Assembly: GCF_026015295.1 (NCBI RefSeq)
Contig: NZ_JAPDUW010000001.1
Span: 310,001 to 374,000, forward strand
Length of the DNA: 64,000 bases
Direction: 5' to 3'
Source: Segatella copri
GTDB lineage: Bacteria > Bacteroidota > Bacteroidia > Bacteroidales > Bacteroidaceae
The position numbers and the translations under genes were made by a program. Of this stretch, positions 42,174 to 52,800 are shown one piece after another (the first letter of the stretch is position 1; the number at the start of each line of letters is the position of its first letter). Below the pieces are notes generated by a model that had not been told where the DNA came from, searched no databases, and saw only the letters and a program-made list of their open reading frames with translations.

Positions 42174-42803
42174 CTAGATCATATTGATGTCAACAAAACC
42201 ATGCATCACAGCATAAATGGTGAGTGAAGACACACTTTTTAATCCCAGTTTTTCCTGTATTTTCTTGCGATGGGTAATCACTGTAGTCAGTCCGATACAG
42301 AGTTGGTCGGCTATCTCTTTGTTGATTTTCCCTTGTGCTACCAGAGATAATACCTCTATTTCTCTATCCGACAGAACTTTTTCCTGAGTGACAGGGGGCA
42401 TGGCAGGGATATGTTCGCCATGAGGATGCCCGGAATGCTGCAGGTTGAGAAGCTCTTTTATCAGGTATCCTTCTGGTACATTGACGCAGAGACAATGAAA
42501 TTCTGCAAGTTGCGAATTGGGATCGTTGCTGGGTGTTAGAACAATCACGTGGCGGTTCCTGTTGCCCTGTGTGAAGAAGTAACGGTGTTCCAGTACAATG
42601 TGCATAGATACAAAGCTATGAACAAAGTGGTCTGGATTGTTTGCCTCGTACTGACGGAACGAACCGAAGGTCGAGATTTTCATCATGGGCATCACCGACT
42701 CAAGCAGTTGTCTGAGTCCCATTGCGGCGAGTGTATTGCTCTCTACTATTGCCATTTCCAGCATCTGTTTGCCAGCCATGGCTTTCATCATTTCTTCATT
42801 CAT
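42174..42803 (-). CDS. LuxR-family regulator with degenerate receiver-like N-terminus
   Basis: A 209-residue regulator. The C-terminal LuxR/GerE domain (about 143-205, LSDREIEVLSLVAQGKINKEIADQL...TVITHRKKIQEKLGL) resembles the HTH of the hemerythrin-LuxR protein across the convergent gap; both share the VITHR segment and the ending LTIYA. The N-terminal 110 residues have a receiver-like alternation (MAIVESNTLAAMGLRQLLES) but lack the acidic phospho-acceptor pocket, so it is probably not a classical response regulator. It is the last gene of the kdsA-kdsD-PLD series, 54 bases after the PLD gene. Confidence 0.87.
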   Translation of the reverse strand: MNEEMMKAMAGKQMLEMAIVESNTLAAMGLRQLLESVMPMMKISTFGSFRQYEANNPDHFVHSFVSMHIVLEHRYFFTQGNRNRHVIVLTPSNDPNSQLAEFHCLCVNVPEGYLIKELLNLQHSGHPHGEHIPAMPPVTQEKVLSDREIEVLSLVAQGKINKEIADQLCIGLTTVITHRKKIQEKLGLKSVSSLTIYAVMHGFVDINMI

Positions 42804-42857
42804 CTCTGTTTGTTTTACTTCTGCTAGTGAAAGTTGGGTTATACTTATATCTTGTTT

Positions 42858-44123
42858 TTACAAGAATGGAGTGAGTACCTTTGCTGCAAACCATCCTTTG
42901 AATCTTTGCCAGCCCGTACGCCACTCTTTCCAGTTCTTCTCATTGAGTAAGAAACTGTCTTTCTTTTCTCCATCAAAGAGCTGTACCAGTTGTTGTGTAG
43001 TACAAGAATCCACAATCACTGCATTCTCTTCATAGTCCCAGCGCAAGCTTCGGGCATTGAGATTGGCACTGCCAACGGTACAGAACTTGCCGTCTACCAT
43101 GATAATCTTGGTATGGTGGAAGCCTCGTGTATACATCCAAACATTGCATCCTGCCTTCATCAGTTTGTGGGCATTATAGAAACCGCAGTCAGGAGTCAGC
43201 GGAATATCGCTCTTGGTAGAGAGCATGATTTCTACCTTTACTCCTCTTTTCACAGCATTCTTCAATGCCTTTTTGAGTTTATGACTCAAGGTAAAGTAGG
43301 GGCTGATGATCTTGATGCTGTCCTGTGCATCATTGATGGCATTCACATAGAAATATCGGATGATATCCTTTGTAATATGCGGTTCGCGGTTGATGATGCC
43401 GACCATCTTTCTGTAGGCTGTTGCTGTCGTATCTGGCTTGAGATTCTCTACCAGATAATCCTTCTTCTTATATCTCCAGAACTCAGTGCTGTGCACATTC
43501 TGTCCGCTCACCTTATTCCACATTTTGAGAAATATCTTCTGCAGGGTATTCACCTCGCTTCCGTCGATGCGGCAGTGCATATCGTGCCATTCTCCTACAA
43601 CCTTCGTACCTTTTATATAATAGTCGGCAACGTTCATACCGCCTGTGTAGGCAATCTGTCCGTCAATGATTACGATTTTACGGTGATCACGGTTGAAAAT
43701 TGCATGTACCCATGGAAACTTCAGGGGCTTGTATTCATAAATCTCTATACCGTTGGCACGGATTTTCTTGAGATGTCTCTTTCGCAGAGGCTTATTGTTG
43801 GAAGAGTTTCCGAAACCATCATATAAGGCTCTCACCTTTACACCCTCCTTGACTTTCTGAGCTAGCAGGTCGAAGAGGAGGGAGGCGATGCTGTCGTTGC
43901 GAAAGTTGAAGTATTCCAGGTGTACACTATGTTTAGCCTGTCGGATTGCCTGGAACATATCATCAAACTTTTCCTGACCGTTCATCAGTAGGGTTACTGA
44001 GTTATCGTGAGAAAAACTCACACCTTTCCCACGAAGCTGATTTACGATCAGTGAATCGCTAGTCTGTGCGCTGCACAGCGAACAAGACAGCCATAATGTT
44101 GCTATTAATAAAAAATATCTCAT
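42858..44123 (-). CDS. Exported phospholipase D-family protein (cardiolipin-synthase-like)
   Basis: A 421-residue protein with a cleavable signal peptide (MRYFLLIATLWLSCSLCSAQ) and no membrane hairpin at the N-terminus, so it is periplasmic rather than an inner-membrane Cls. Two HKD motifs are complete: HRKIVIIDGQIAYTGGMN (about 151-168) and HTKIIMVDGKFCTVGSANL (about 335-353). The family forms cardiolipin or hydrolyses phosphodiester bonds of lipids. It lies 60 bases after kdsD on the same strand, in a run of envelope genes. Substrate not determined by sequence. Confidence 0.92.
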   Translation of the reverse strand: MRYFLLIATLWLSCSLCSAQTSDSLIVNQLRGKGVSFSHDNSVTLLMNGQEKFDDMFQAIRQAKHSVHLEYFNFRNDSIASLLFDLLAQKVKEGVKVRALYDGFGNSSNNKPLRKRHLKKIRANGIEIYEYKPLKFPWVHAIFNRDHRKIVIIDGQIAYTGGMNVADYYIKGTKVVGEWHDMHCRIDGSEVNTLQKIFLKMWNKVSGQNVHSTEFWRYKKKDYLVENLKPDTTATAYRKMVGIINREPHITKDIIRYFYVNAINDAQDSIKIISPYFTLSHKLKKALKNAVKRGVKVEIMLSTKSDIPLTPDCGFYNAHKLMKAGCNVWMYTRGFHHTKIIMVDGKFCTVGSANLNARSLRWDYEENAVIVDSCTTQQLVQLFDGEKKDSFLLNEKNWKEWRTGWQRFKGWFAAKVLTPFL

Positions 44124-44183
44124 CTTATCTATAACCGTGTTATCTATAAATCCGTGTAATCTGTGTTATCCGTGCCTAAAAAA

Positions 44184-45164
44184 TTATACCATGCAGGCAT
44201 AGTGATCTACAATGCCCTTTAAATGATTATCCTTGTCTACAACCAGTACCGTATGCACCTTATACTTGTGCATGATGCGCTGAATCTCCGAAATCTTCGT
44301 CTTCGGAGTCACCATTTTCGGAGTGGTGGTCATGATGTCGCTTACAGTCTTGTTGAAGAATTCTGCCTGCCATTTCTCCATGGCGCGTCGGATATCACCA
44401 TCGGTAATAAGTCCGATAACGTGGTTGTCTTCATCCAATGAGATACCCAATCCCAGTTTGCCCTTGCTTACGTGGATGATAGCCTCGCCCAGATGCATTT
44501 CCTTAGGAATGATAGGCATATCATCGCTGCGCATCACATCTTCTGCTGTGGTCAGCAGTCGTTTGCCTAATTCTCCACCAGGATGGAACTGTGCAAAGTC
44601 ACGAGGCTTGAAGTGGCGTACCTGCATCAGGGCGATAGCCAGTGCATCACCCATAGCCAATGCTGCAGTAGTACTGCTGGTTGGGGCGAGGTTCAGCGGA
44701 CAAGCCTCCTTCTTTACCTTTACGGTGATATGATGGTTGGAGTATTTTGCCAGCAGGGAATCTGGATTTCCGGTGATGGAAATGATAGGAATATTCATGT
44801 GGAGTACCATCGGGATGAAACGAAGCAGTTCATCGGTCTGACCGCTGTTACTCAGTGCCAAAACCACATCCTTGTCGGTCATCACACCTAAGTCGCCGTG
44901 ATAGACATCCAGTGGATTGATGTAGAAGGCTGGTGTGCCTGTAGAGGCAAGTGTAGCGGCAATCTTGGCACCTACGTGTCCACTCTTGCCCACACCAGTA
45001 ACGATTATCTTGCCTTGGCAATGATACATCATGTCTACAGCTTTCTCAAAGTTGTCGTCCAGATAAGGTATCTGGTCGAGGATGGCCTGCGCCTCGTCTC
45101 TAAGAGCCTGTTCGCCATAACCGCGAACAATCTTATCATCTATATTGTTATTTTTATCGGTCAT
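44184..45164 (-). CDS. kdsD: Arabinose-5-phosphate isomerase
   Basis: A 326-residue enzyme that converts ribulose-5-phosphate to arabinose-5-phosphate, the first step of KDO synthesis. A SIS sugar-isomerase domain (about 35-175; GKIIVTGVGKSGHVGAKIAATLASTGTPAFYINPLDVYHGDLG and SNSGQTDELL) precedes a pair of CBS domains (about 205-320). The architecture is the standard KdsD one. It follows kdsA by 61 bases on the same strand, so the two steps are encoded together. Confidence 0.96.
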   Translation of the reverse strand: MTDKNNNIDDKIVRGYGEQALRDEAQAILDQIPYLDDNFEKAVDMMYHCQGKIIVTGVGKSGHVGAKIAATLASTGTPAFYINPLDVYHGDLGVMTDKDVVLALSNSGQTDELLRFIPMVLHMNIPIISITGNPDSLLAKYSNHHITVKVKKEACPLNLAPTSSTTAALAMGDALAIALMQVRHFKPRDFAQFHPGGELGKRLLTTAEDVMRSDDMPIIPKEMHLGEAIIHVSKGKLGLGISLDEDNHVIGLITDGDIRRAMEKWQAEFFNKTVSDIMTTTPKMVTPKTKISEIQRIMHKYKVHTVLVVDKDNHLKGIVDHYACMV

Positions 45165-45225
45165 TTCTAAATCATTTGAATTGGCTTTCCCTTCGGACGC
45201 CGAACGTTGTTTCTTCGTTCTTCAC

Positions 45226-45975
45226 TTACAGGAGTTCTTCTATAAGTGATTCCAACTTGTTTAATTCCAGCATATTGGCTGCATCGCTCTTGCCCTGGTC
45301 TGGGTCTGGATGTACTTCAAAGAAGTAGCCGGTAGCTCCGAAAGCTTTAGCCGCCTTTGCCATTGCTGGAACGAATTTACGGTCGCCTACGGTCTTGCCG
45401 TCACCTGCACTCGGGCGCTGAACGCTATGGGTACAGTCCATGATGACATTTGGCACAATCTCCTTCATGTCAGGGATGTTTCTGAAATCTACCACGAGAT
45501 TGTTATAGCCGAAACAGTTGCCGCGTTCTGTGAGCCAAACTTCCTTGGCACCGCTCTCCAATGCTTTTTCTACAGGATATTTCATATCTCTTCCGCTCAG
45601 GAACTGTGCCTTCTTGATGTTGACGGTTTTGCCTGTCTTGGCTGCAGAAACCAGAAGGTCGGTCTGTCGGCAGAGGAAGGCTGGAATCTGGAGAATATCA
45701 CATACTTCGCCTGCTGCTGAAGCCTGATAACTCTCATGAATATCTGTTGTAACCTGAAGGTTGTACTTCTCCCTGATATCTCCCAGCATCTGGAGTCCTT
45801 TCTCCAGTCCTGGACCACGGAAAGAGTGGATGCTGGTACGGTTGGCTTTGTCGAATGAAGCCTTGAATATGATTTGGGTTCCTAACTTTTCGTTGATGCG
45901 GACGAGTTCCTGAGCTACTGTTTCCAATAGTTCCATTGACTCGATGACGCAAGGACCTGCTATGAATGTTGCCAT
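45226..45975 (-). CDS. kdsA: 3-Deoxy-8-phosphooctulonate synthase
   Basis: A 249-residue cytoplasmic enzyme that condenses arabinose-5-phosphate with phosphoenolpyruvate to give KDO-8-phosphate for lipid A-linked KDO. The N-terminus FIAGPCVIES and the phosphate-binding segment FKASFDKANRTS are diagnostic. Length is normal (about 250-285). Start ATG at 45975. It is the first gene of the kdsA-kdsD-PLD-LuxR series; a hairpin-forming inverted repeat separates it from the mscS-type gene upstream. Confidence 0.97.
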   Translation of the reverse strand: MATFIAGPCVIESMELLETVAQELVRINEKLGTQIIFKASFDKANRTSIHSFRGPGLEKGLQMLGDIREKYNLQVTTDIHESYQASAAGEVCDILQIPAFLCRQTDLLVSAAKTGKTVNIKKAQFLSGRDMKYPVEKALESGAKEVWLTERGNCFGYNNLVVDFRNIPDMKEIVPNVIMDCTHSVQRPSAGDGKTVGDRKFVPAMAKAAKAFGATGYFFEVHPDPDQGKSDAANMLELNKLESLIEELL

Positions 45976-45999
45976 ATCTTTTTATAGTTTATAGTTGAT

Positions 46000-46043
46000 A
46001 GTTTACAGTTAATAGGGGGATAACCTGCTATTAACAGTAAACT
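46000..46043 (-). terminator. Inverted repeat between the mscS-type gene and kdsA
   Basis: Arms AGTTTACAGTTAATAG (46000-46015) and CTATTAACAGTAAACT (46028-46043) pair with one mismatch. It follows the MscS-type gene and may end it. Related repeats of TATAGTTTATAG lie next to it. Confidence 0.6.
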
Positions 46044-46051
46044 ACAAACTG

Positions 46052-48412
46052 TTAATTATTAACTTGTTTAATTGTAATTTCACGCTGTGGAAACGGAATC
46101 TCGATGTTGTGATCGTTGAGCGTATCGTAGATGCACTCCATGATAGTGGCATCGTCGATGGCTTGGGTAAGCACGTTCACCCATACCACAATTCTGAGTG
46201 TGATGCAGCTGTCATCGAAACTCTTCAGTAACACCTTTACACCTTTGTCCTGATAGATACAGTCCAGTTTCATGAGGGCATCAATCAGAATCTGTTTCAC
46301 TTCCTTCACATTACTGCCATAAGCAATACCTACCTCCAGAATATCCAACTCATAACCGTGATTCTTGGTCATGTTCTTGTAGTTCTTCGAGAAGAGCTGC
46401 GAGTTCTGGAAAGCGATGACCGAACCGTCGGTAGCCTCCAGCATCGTAGAGGTATAACTGATACTGCTTACCTTACCACGGGTGCCGTCACAGATAATAT
46501 AGTCACCCACCTTCACACGGCCCATCATCAGAGAGATGCCGTAGTAGATGTTCTCGAGAATATCCTTTGATGCAAAACCCAGACCGGTTGATAAGCCGGC
46601 AAAGATAGCTAGCAGCCATGATTTACCAACCTGGAATACATTCAGGGCTATCATCAGCCAGATACCCCAGATAATCACCTGCATCACGTTCTTGAACATC
46701 ACAATCTTTGAGGCAGCCGACGCCGGGTCTGCCTTCTCGAAGTGATGACGCATGAAATCTACAGAAGTAATGTTGATGTAGTTGAACAGGAAGTACAGAC
46801 AAGCTACCTCTGAAATACTGAAAAGCGATGCTGTGAAGTTGCTGGTCTTGATGTAATCCTTGTTGAATATCTCCCATGTCGTATCACTCATGTTGAATAC
46901 ATCTGCTGCCCAGTAGATAGAGATGATGAACGAGAACACGCCTGAAATAGGGAGCAATACCTTATAGATAAAGCGATACAGCCATTTGTCGGTAATCGCC
47001 TTGTCTGCCAACTTCTTACGCTTGGCATATACGCTGAGCCATCCTTCGCAACAGGTGATGGTAAGCACGCAGGTAAGCTGCATGGTCCACCAGATGATAA
47101 GCTGGACGGCAAGCAGTGTGAAACCTGTCCAGGCAAAAATGGTACTTACTCCGAATACGGCAAGCGATATGAATGCGTATGTCTTGTCGGTGCGCAATAC
47201 CTGGTTGTGCTTTCTGCCAATCACATTCCACTGCCAGAGAGCGCAGAGCAGAAGAACTGGTGGAAAGATAAGGTTTACCAGGTCGTTTGGTATCAGGATG
47301 ATACGGAACACGATAACGATGAAACCTACCAGCATCAATGGCGAATAGATACGGAAGGTATTCTTGATCTTATCGTTGTCTACACGTAGCAGGATAGATA
47401 CCAGGATGACGCCAACCAGCCAGGAATATTCTACCAGCAGCTGGCTTGCCATAATCACGAAGTTCTGGGTAACCGCCATTCTTACGATACCCAGGATAAC
47501 TGCGAAGGTTACTACTGTCATAGCCATGATAAGGCATGGTCGTTTTGCCATAAAACTTTCCTTTCTGTTCTCGAACATACCATGCTTCATGAGTTGGGTA
47601 ATCACGATGCGGATGGTAAAGAGATTGAGGAAGATGGAGATGAGCCCCCAGAAGATGATGATACCAAAGAGGATGAAGATGATACGAACATCCCATTGTG
47701 ACATCATGCCCGGTACGGGCTTGTATTTCTCGGTTACAGACGTCTTTGCCTCCTTATAGTTCATGCTGATATTGCGGAGTATGCGCAGATAGTTGTCGCC
47801 TCCATTATTGAAGATGCTGTTCTGGATATCTTCGTATCTGCGGTTGGCATAGTCGTTGAGTGCCTGTAACTTACGGTCGGTTCGGTCGTAAGCCTGCACA
47901 TAGGCTTGCAGCTGTTTCTGTTTCTCTACCAGCTGGCGGCGGATATTGACTGCCAGAGTCAGGTCAACGTTTCGGTTCACCTGTGCTTCTTCGCTGAGAA
48001 ACATGGTGTTCATGCCGTAGAGATAGTTGATGAGCGAATCGAAACGCGCCACCTCAACATTGTTCTTCTTGATCATCTGGCGGAAAGGAACAGCCTTCGA
48101 CTTAAACTTCTTAAACTGCTCTGTAGCCTCATGACAGGCATACGTCATGTCGAAAATATACCCGTTGCGTTGTGAATAGAGCATGATGGAGTTCTGGTCA
48201 GCCTGTTTCACAATACTGATGAGTTCCTGAATTACCGCCAACTGTTGAGCCTTGGCAGCTTGGTTCTGTCTTTCCAAGTCTATATGATAGTTGGTCAATT
48301 CAGTGCGCAGCATATAGAGCGTTGTGTCCAGGTTAGCTTCCTTGAGCACAGCGTTGCTTGGCAGCACGAATGCCATCATCAGCAGAATTATGATGTATAG
48401 TCTCTTCTTCAT
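46052..48412 (-). CDS. Large MscS-family mechanosensitive channel with N-terminal periplasmic domain
   Basis: A 786-residue membrane protein that opens under membrane tension to release osmolytes. The start is the ATG at 48412, which gives a signal peptide (MKKRLYIIILLMMAFVLPSNA); the longer frame adds 38 residues before it and includes the -7 box. A coiled periplasmic region (about 25-225) precedes about eight membrane helices. The MscS pore helix and beta domain are near the C-terminus (LAIFAGLSTGLGFASKDILENIYYGISLMMGRVKVGDYI; about 600-700). The length resembles MscK/YbiO-type proteins rather than MscS itself. Confidence 0.9.
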   Translation of the reverse strand: MKKRLYIIILLMMAFVLPSNAVLKEANLDTTLYMLRTELTNYHIDLERQNQAAKAQQLAVIQELISIVKQADQNSIMLYSQRNGYIFDMTYACHEATEQFKKFKSKAVPFRQMIKKNNVEVARFDSLINYLYGMNTMFLSEEAQVNRNVDLTLAVNIRRQLVEKQKQLQAYVQAYDRTDRKLQALNDYANRRYEDIQNSIFNNGGDNYLRILRNISMNYKEAKTSVTEKYKPVPGMMSQWDVRIIFILFGIIIFWGLISIFLNLFTIRIVITQLMKHGMFENRKESFMAKRPCLIMAMTVVTFAVILGIVRMAVTQNFVIMASQLLVEYSWLVGVILVSILLRVDNDKIKNTFRIYSPLMLVGFIVIVFRIILIPNDLVNLIFPPVLLLCALWQWNVIGRKHNQVLRTDKTYAFISLAVFGVSTIFAWTGFTLLAVQLIIWWTMQLTCVLTITCCEGWLSVYAKRKKLADKAITDKWLYRFIYKVLLPISGVFSFIISIYWAADVFNMSDTTWEIFNKDYIKTSNFTASLFSISEVACLYFLFNYINITSVDFMRHHFEKADPASAASKIVMFKNVMQVIIWGIWLMIALNVFQVGKSWLLAIFAGLSTGLGFASKDILENIYYGISLMMGRVKVGDYIICDGTRGKVSSISYTSTMLEATDGSVIAFQNSQLFSKNYKNMTKNHGYELDILEVGIAYGSNVKEVKQILIDALMKLDCIYQDKGVKVLLKSFDDSCITLRIVVWVNVLTQAIDDATIMECIYDTLNDHNIEIPFPQREITIKQVNN

Positions 48413-48430
48413 ATTTGGTAAATTTGACTG

Positions 48431-48461
48431 CAAAGTTATTAATAATTCATGAAAAAGCAAA
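48431..48461 (-). promoter_or_regulatory. Promoter of the mscS-type gene
   Basis: -7 TAACTTTG (48431-48438), a 19-base spacer and -33 TTTG (48458-48461). Confidence 0.7.
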
Positions 48462-48519
48462 GAGAAAATCGCCTTTTTTGATATATTAGCACCTTTACGT
48501 TCGATTTTTAGGGTTATCT

Positions 48520-48551
48520 TTTGCATTTTTCATATAAATTGATTACATTTG
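48520..48551 (+). promoter_or_regulatory. Promoter of the sugar-kinase gene
   Basis: -33 TTTG (48520-48523), a 20-base spacer and -7 TACATTTG (48544-48551). Confidence 0.7.
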
Positions 48552-48588
48552 CAACGTCAAAGAATACGTTAATTAATCAGATAAGAAT

Positions 48589-49539
48589 ATGAAGATACTC
48601 ATAGCAGATAGTGGCAGTACCAAGACCGATTGGGCTCTGGTTGATGAACAGGGTAACGTGATGGTTACTTGTAAGACGCAGGGCATCAGTCCGATTCATC
48701 AGAGTGATGCCGAGATATTGGATGTGTTGTGTAAGGAACTTGTTCTGTCAGAGCAGCCTCAGGAGGTTTTCTTTTATGGCAGTGGAGTAACCGAGGCGAT
48801 GAAGTCTCGCATGAAATCACTCTTGCAGCAGTCTTTTCCCGAAGCCAAGGTTGAGGCAGAAGGTGATATGCTGGGAGCAGCCCGTGCCCTCTTTGGCAAG
48901 AAACCGGGTATCGCCTGTATTTTGGGAACCGGTGCCAACAGTTGTCTTTACGATGGAGAGAAGATTGTGATGAACACGCCTCCGTTGGGATATATCCTGG
49001 GCGATGAGGGTAGTGGGGCAGTAATCGGCAAACTTTTCCTCAATGGTATCTTCAAGGGCACATTGCCTGTATCTCTAAAGAATAAATATCTTGCCTGGTC
49101 GGGCTTGGATTATCCTACTATTATTAATAAGGTGTACAGACAGCCGCTTGCCAATCGCTTCCTGGCTTCCATCTGTCCTTTTATCTCAGAACAGATAGCA
49201 GAAGGTGAGAAACACGAGAACGGGACTGACGAACTGAACGAAGCGATGGCTCTCTATCGCATGATACTGGAGAGTTTCAATCAGTTCTACGCAAAGAATC
49301 TAACACCTTATATTAAATATGTCAAGGCGAGCACCGAGGATATAAGCCAGTTGGAGCCAGGCATGAAGGCATGGCATTCATCCTTGGAAGAAGAAATCCC
49401 GATGCTTGGTTTTGTTGGAAGCATTGCCTATTACTTTGAATCACCTTTGAGAAATGTGATGGAGGATGAGTTTCATCTCAAGATTTCCCAGATTTTGAAA
49501 GCCCCGATGCCGGGGTTGATAAAATATCATATTAATTAA
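48589..49539 (+). CDS. BadF/BadG-family ATPase, probable N-acetylglucosamine kinase
   Basis: A 316-residue ASKHA-fold protein. The phosphate-1 motif is IADSGSTKTDWALVDEQG (5-22). The adenosine and phosphate-2 motifs include CILGTGANSCLYDGEKI and GDEGSGAVIGK. This is the layout of bacterial N-acetylglucosamine kinases of the BadF group, which recycle amino sugars from cell wall or diet. The substrate is inferred from relatives. It has its own promoter, divergent from the mscS-type gene, and a terminator at 49550-49587. Confidence 0.84.
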   Translation: MKILIADSGSTKTDWALVDEQGNVMVTCKTQGISPIHQSDAEILDVLCKELVLSEQPQEVFFYGSGVTEAMKSRMKSLLQQSFPEAKVEAEGDMLGAARALFGKKPGIACILGTGANSCLYDGEKIVMNTPPLGYILGDEGSGAVIGKLFLNGIFKGTLPVSLKNKYLAWSGLDYPTIINKVYRQPLANRFLASICPFISEQIAEGEKHENGTDELNEAMALYRMILESFNQFYAKNLTPYIKYVKASTEDISQLEPGMKAWHSSLEEEIPMLGFVGSIAYYFESPLRNVMEDEFHLKISQILKAPMPGLIKYHIN

Positions 49540-49549
49540 ACTATTTTTG

Positions 49550-49587
49550 CACCAAAATGTATTTTATGCTACATTTTGGTGCTTTTT
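49550..49587 (+). terminator. Terminator of the sugar-kinase gene
   Basis: The stem CACCAAAATGTA/TACATTTTGGTG (49550-49561 and 49570-49581) with an 8-base loop is followed by CTTTTTC. The rest of the 289-base gap to susC holds a second, weaker stem (49594-49617), the susC -7 box and a leader with small hairpins. Confidence 0.85.
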
Positions 49588-49666
49588 CGTTAAAAAATGT
49601 AGGTTGCGCAACATTTTATACGTAATTGATTAACCAAAACATACCCCATTGTGTCTGTTTTTTATC

Positions 49667-49674
49667 TATCTTTG
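49667..49674 (+). promoter_or_regulatory. Predicted -7 box of the susC-led polysaccharide utilization operon
   Basis: TATCTTTG matches TAnnTTTG and gives a leader of about 150 bases before susC, with the hairpin CCTATG-TTA-CATAGG at 49763-49777. Confidence 0.55.
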
Positions 49675-49828
49675 CCCCCGAAAAGTAAATGTAAACAACG
49701 ATAAATCGAGGCAATCCTCATAACCGAGGCTTATACCTTATTTATATAAAGGCAATATTCGACCTATGTTACATAGGCCCTATATTACACCTAGAAGCAA
49801 CAATTATTAATTTAAACCTAAAGTAATT

Positions 49829-52800
49829 ATGAGAAAAACATCTCAGAAATTCTCGCAGAGCCACATGCTCTGCAAAGTTGCTCTGGTAGCCATCATGTTG
49901 GTGTTCCAGGCAATGTTAGGAATCGGAGCGGGTGTCCTCAATGCTCAGACGGTTAAGGGTACTGTCATCTCTGGCAGTGACAATGAACCATTGATTGGTG
50001 CAAGTGTCATGGTGCAGGGTACAAAGACGGGTGCCGTTACTGACCTGGATGGTAACTTTACCATTGAAGCAAAAAATGGACAAACACTCGAAGTTTCGTA
50101 TCTGGGCTTTATCACCCAAAAGATTAAAGTTACAGGTTCGACAATCAACGTAACCTTAAATGAAGACAAGCAGTCACTTGATGAAGTTGTCGTAGTAGGT
50201 TACGGTGTTCAGAAGAAAAAGCTGGTGACGGGTGCTACCGTTCAGTTGAAGGGTGACGACATCGCCAAGCTTAACACCACCAACCCTCTTTCTGCCATGC
50301 AGGGACAGACACCTGGTGTTAACATCGTTTCTACTTCTGGTCAGCCAGGTGCAGCCATGAGTGTTACCATTCGTGGTTTGGGTACCGTAGGAAACTCTCA
50401 GCCTCTTTACTTGATTGATGGTGTGGGTGGTGATATCACAACCTTGAACCCTGCCGACATCGAGAGCATCGACGTGTTGAAGGATGCTGCTTCTGCTGCT
50501 ATCTATGGTGCACAGGCTGCCAATGGTGTAGTCCTTGTTACAACCAAGAGCGGTAAGGAAGGTTCCGGTAAGATTACATACGATGGATATGTAGGATGGC
50601 AGACTCTGGGGCGTAAGTTTGAAATGCTCAATGCTAACCAGTACATGCAGATTATGGATGAGGCTCGTCTCAACTCAGGTATGTCTCCTGTAGATTGGAC
50701 TTCTTTGAACGCTATTCGTGATATAGATGGTAATGTATATAATACAGACTGGATTGACCAGGCTGTAGATAATGGTGCCTTGACCACCAGCCACAGTTTG
50801 GCTTTTACCGGTGGTAGCAAGACTTCTACTTATTCTATTTCTGGCGGTTATACCGGACAGGATGGTTTGATTGGCGGTTCTGATGTCTCTTATTATAAAA
50901 GGTATAATCTTCGTGCCAATTCAGAACACAAGATGTATAACGGCTTAATTACTATTGGTGAGCATATCGGTTTTGTTTATAAGGATAGCCGTGGCATGGG
51001 TACCGGTAATATCTATAACAACAACCTCCGTAGTGCTTTCTCTACTTCTCCTCTGGTTCCTGTTTATGATGCAGACGGCAATTACTATTCTACTATCAAT
51101 TCCGATTGGAATCCTAATGATGGCAACCCTTATGGTACCATGATGATGAACCGTTACAATCAGAGCAAGAATACTTCTGTGGATGCAAATGTTTATTTGC
51201 AGATTGAACCTATCAAGAACTTGAAGTTCAAGACTGTCTTTGCTGTGAATTATGGCGGTTCCAACTATCGCTCTTTTTCTCCAATTTACAAGTTCACTCC
51301 TCAGAGTGGTAATGGAGTAACATCTGTAAACCAGAGCCACGGTAATGGTACATCTTTGGTATGGACAAATACTTTGACTTATGATTTCGATATCAAATCA
51401 CATCATATCAGTGCTTTGATTGGTAGTGAGACCAGTAAGTATGATGGTAGTTCTACAGGTAGCTATGGCTTGAATCTGACTGCCGGCTTTGATGATTGGG
51501 AGCATGCTTATGTAGCCAATACAGAAATGAGCAATGAAAACCGCAAGATTAGTGGTGGTCCATACGATTCTACTCGTGGACAGTCTTTCTTCGCTCGTAT
51601 GGGTTGGTCATGGAAGGATCGCTATATGGTGAATGCAACGATGCGTGCCGATGGTTCTTCTAAGTTTGCAAGAGGTCATCGTTGGGGCTATTTCCCTTCT
51701 GTTTCTGCAGGTTGGACTATTACTGAGGAAGATTTCATGAAATCAAGTGCTTCTTGGTTGGATTTCTTGAAACTTCGTCTTTCTTGGGGTCAGGTTGGTA
51801 ATGCTAATATCAAGTGCTATCAGTATTTGGCTCCTGTATCTACATCCAATACCAATTACAACTTTGGTACTGATGGTGGTACTACTGGTTGGAATATGGG
51901 TGCTTATACCAGCCGTTTGGCGAATGAGAATGTGAAGTGGGAAACTTCTGAGCAGTATAACGTAGGTTTGGATGCTCGTTTCCTCCGCCAGCGACTCTCT
52001 TTGACATTTGATGCATATATCAAGAATACTAAGGATTGGTTGGTACAGGCTCCTGTCTTGGCTACTGCTGGTACAGGTGGTCCGATCATCAATGGTGGTG
52101 ATGTGAAGAATAAGGGTATTGAACTTGGTCTTTCCTGGAATGACCAGATTGGTAAGGATTTTGTCTATAGTGTAGGTGCCAACTTCGCATACAACCATAA
52201 TGAAGTAGGTGCTATCCCAACGAAGGATGGTATCATCCACGGTCAGGAAAATCAGATTTATCAGAATGCAGAAGAGTTCTATCGTGCAGAGAATGGTCAT
52301 GCAATCGGTTACTTCTGGGGGTACAAGACAGCAGGTATTTTCCAGAACCAGCAGGATATCAATAACTGGATTGCAGCAGGTAATGGTGTGATGCAGAGTA
52401 ATGTTCAGCCTGGTGATGTGAAGTATATTGATATTAATCACGATGGTGTAATCAATGCAAATGATAAGGTGGACCTGGGTAATGGTCTTCCTAAGTATAC
52501 TTTCGGTTTCAATTTTACCCTTGGTTATAAGGGCTTTGATTTGAGTGCAAACTTTACGGGTGCTGCTGGTTTCCAGATTGCACAGTCTTATCGCGATCCA
52601 AGTTCTTCTCAGGCCAACTATAGCCGTCGCATCTTGAACCGCTGGACTGGTGAGGGTACAAGCAATGAGATTCCTCGTGTTACTTATGGAGATGTAGGTA
52701 ACTGGCTCTTCTCAGATCTCTATTTGCAGGATGGTGATTACATTCGCTTGCAGAATCTTACCTTGGGTTATGATTTCAAGAAACTCATCGCTTGGAAGGG

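Noticed and set aside
42858..44123. Conventional inner-membrane cardiolipin synthase
   Set aside because: The two HKD motifs fit, but the protein has a cleavable signal peptide instead of the usual N-terminal membrane helices, so only the phospholipase D family is claimed.
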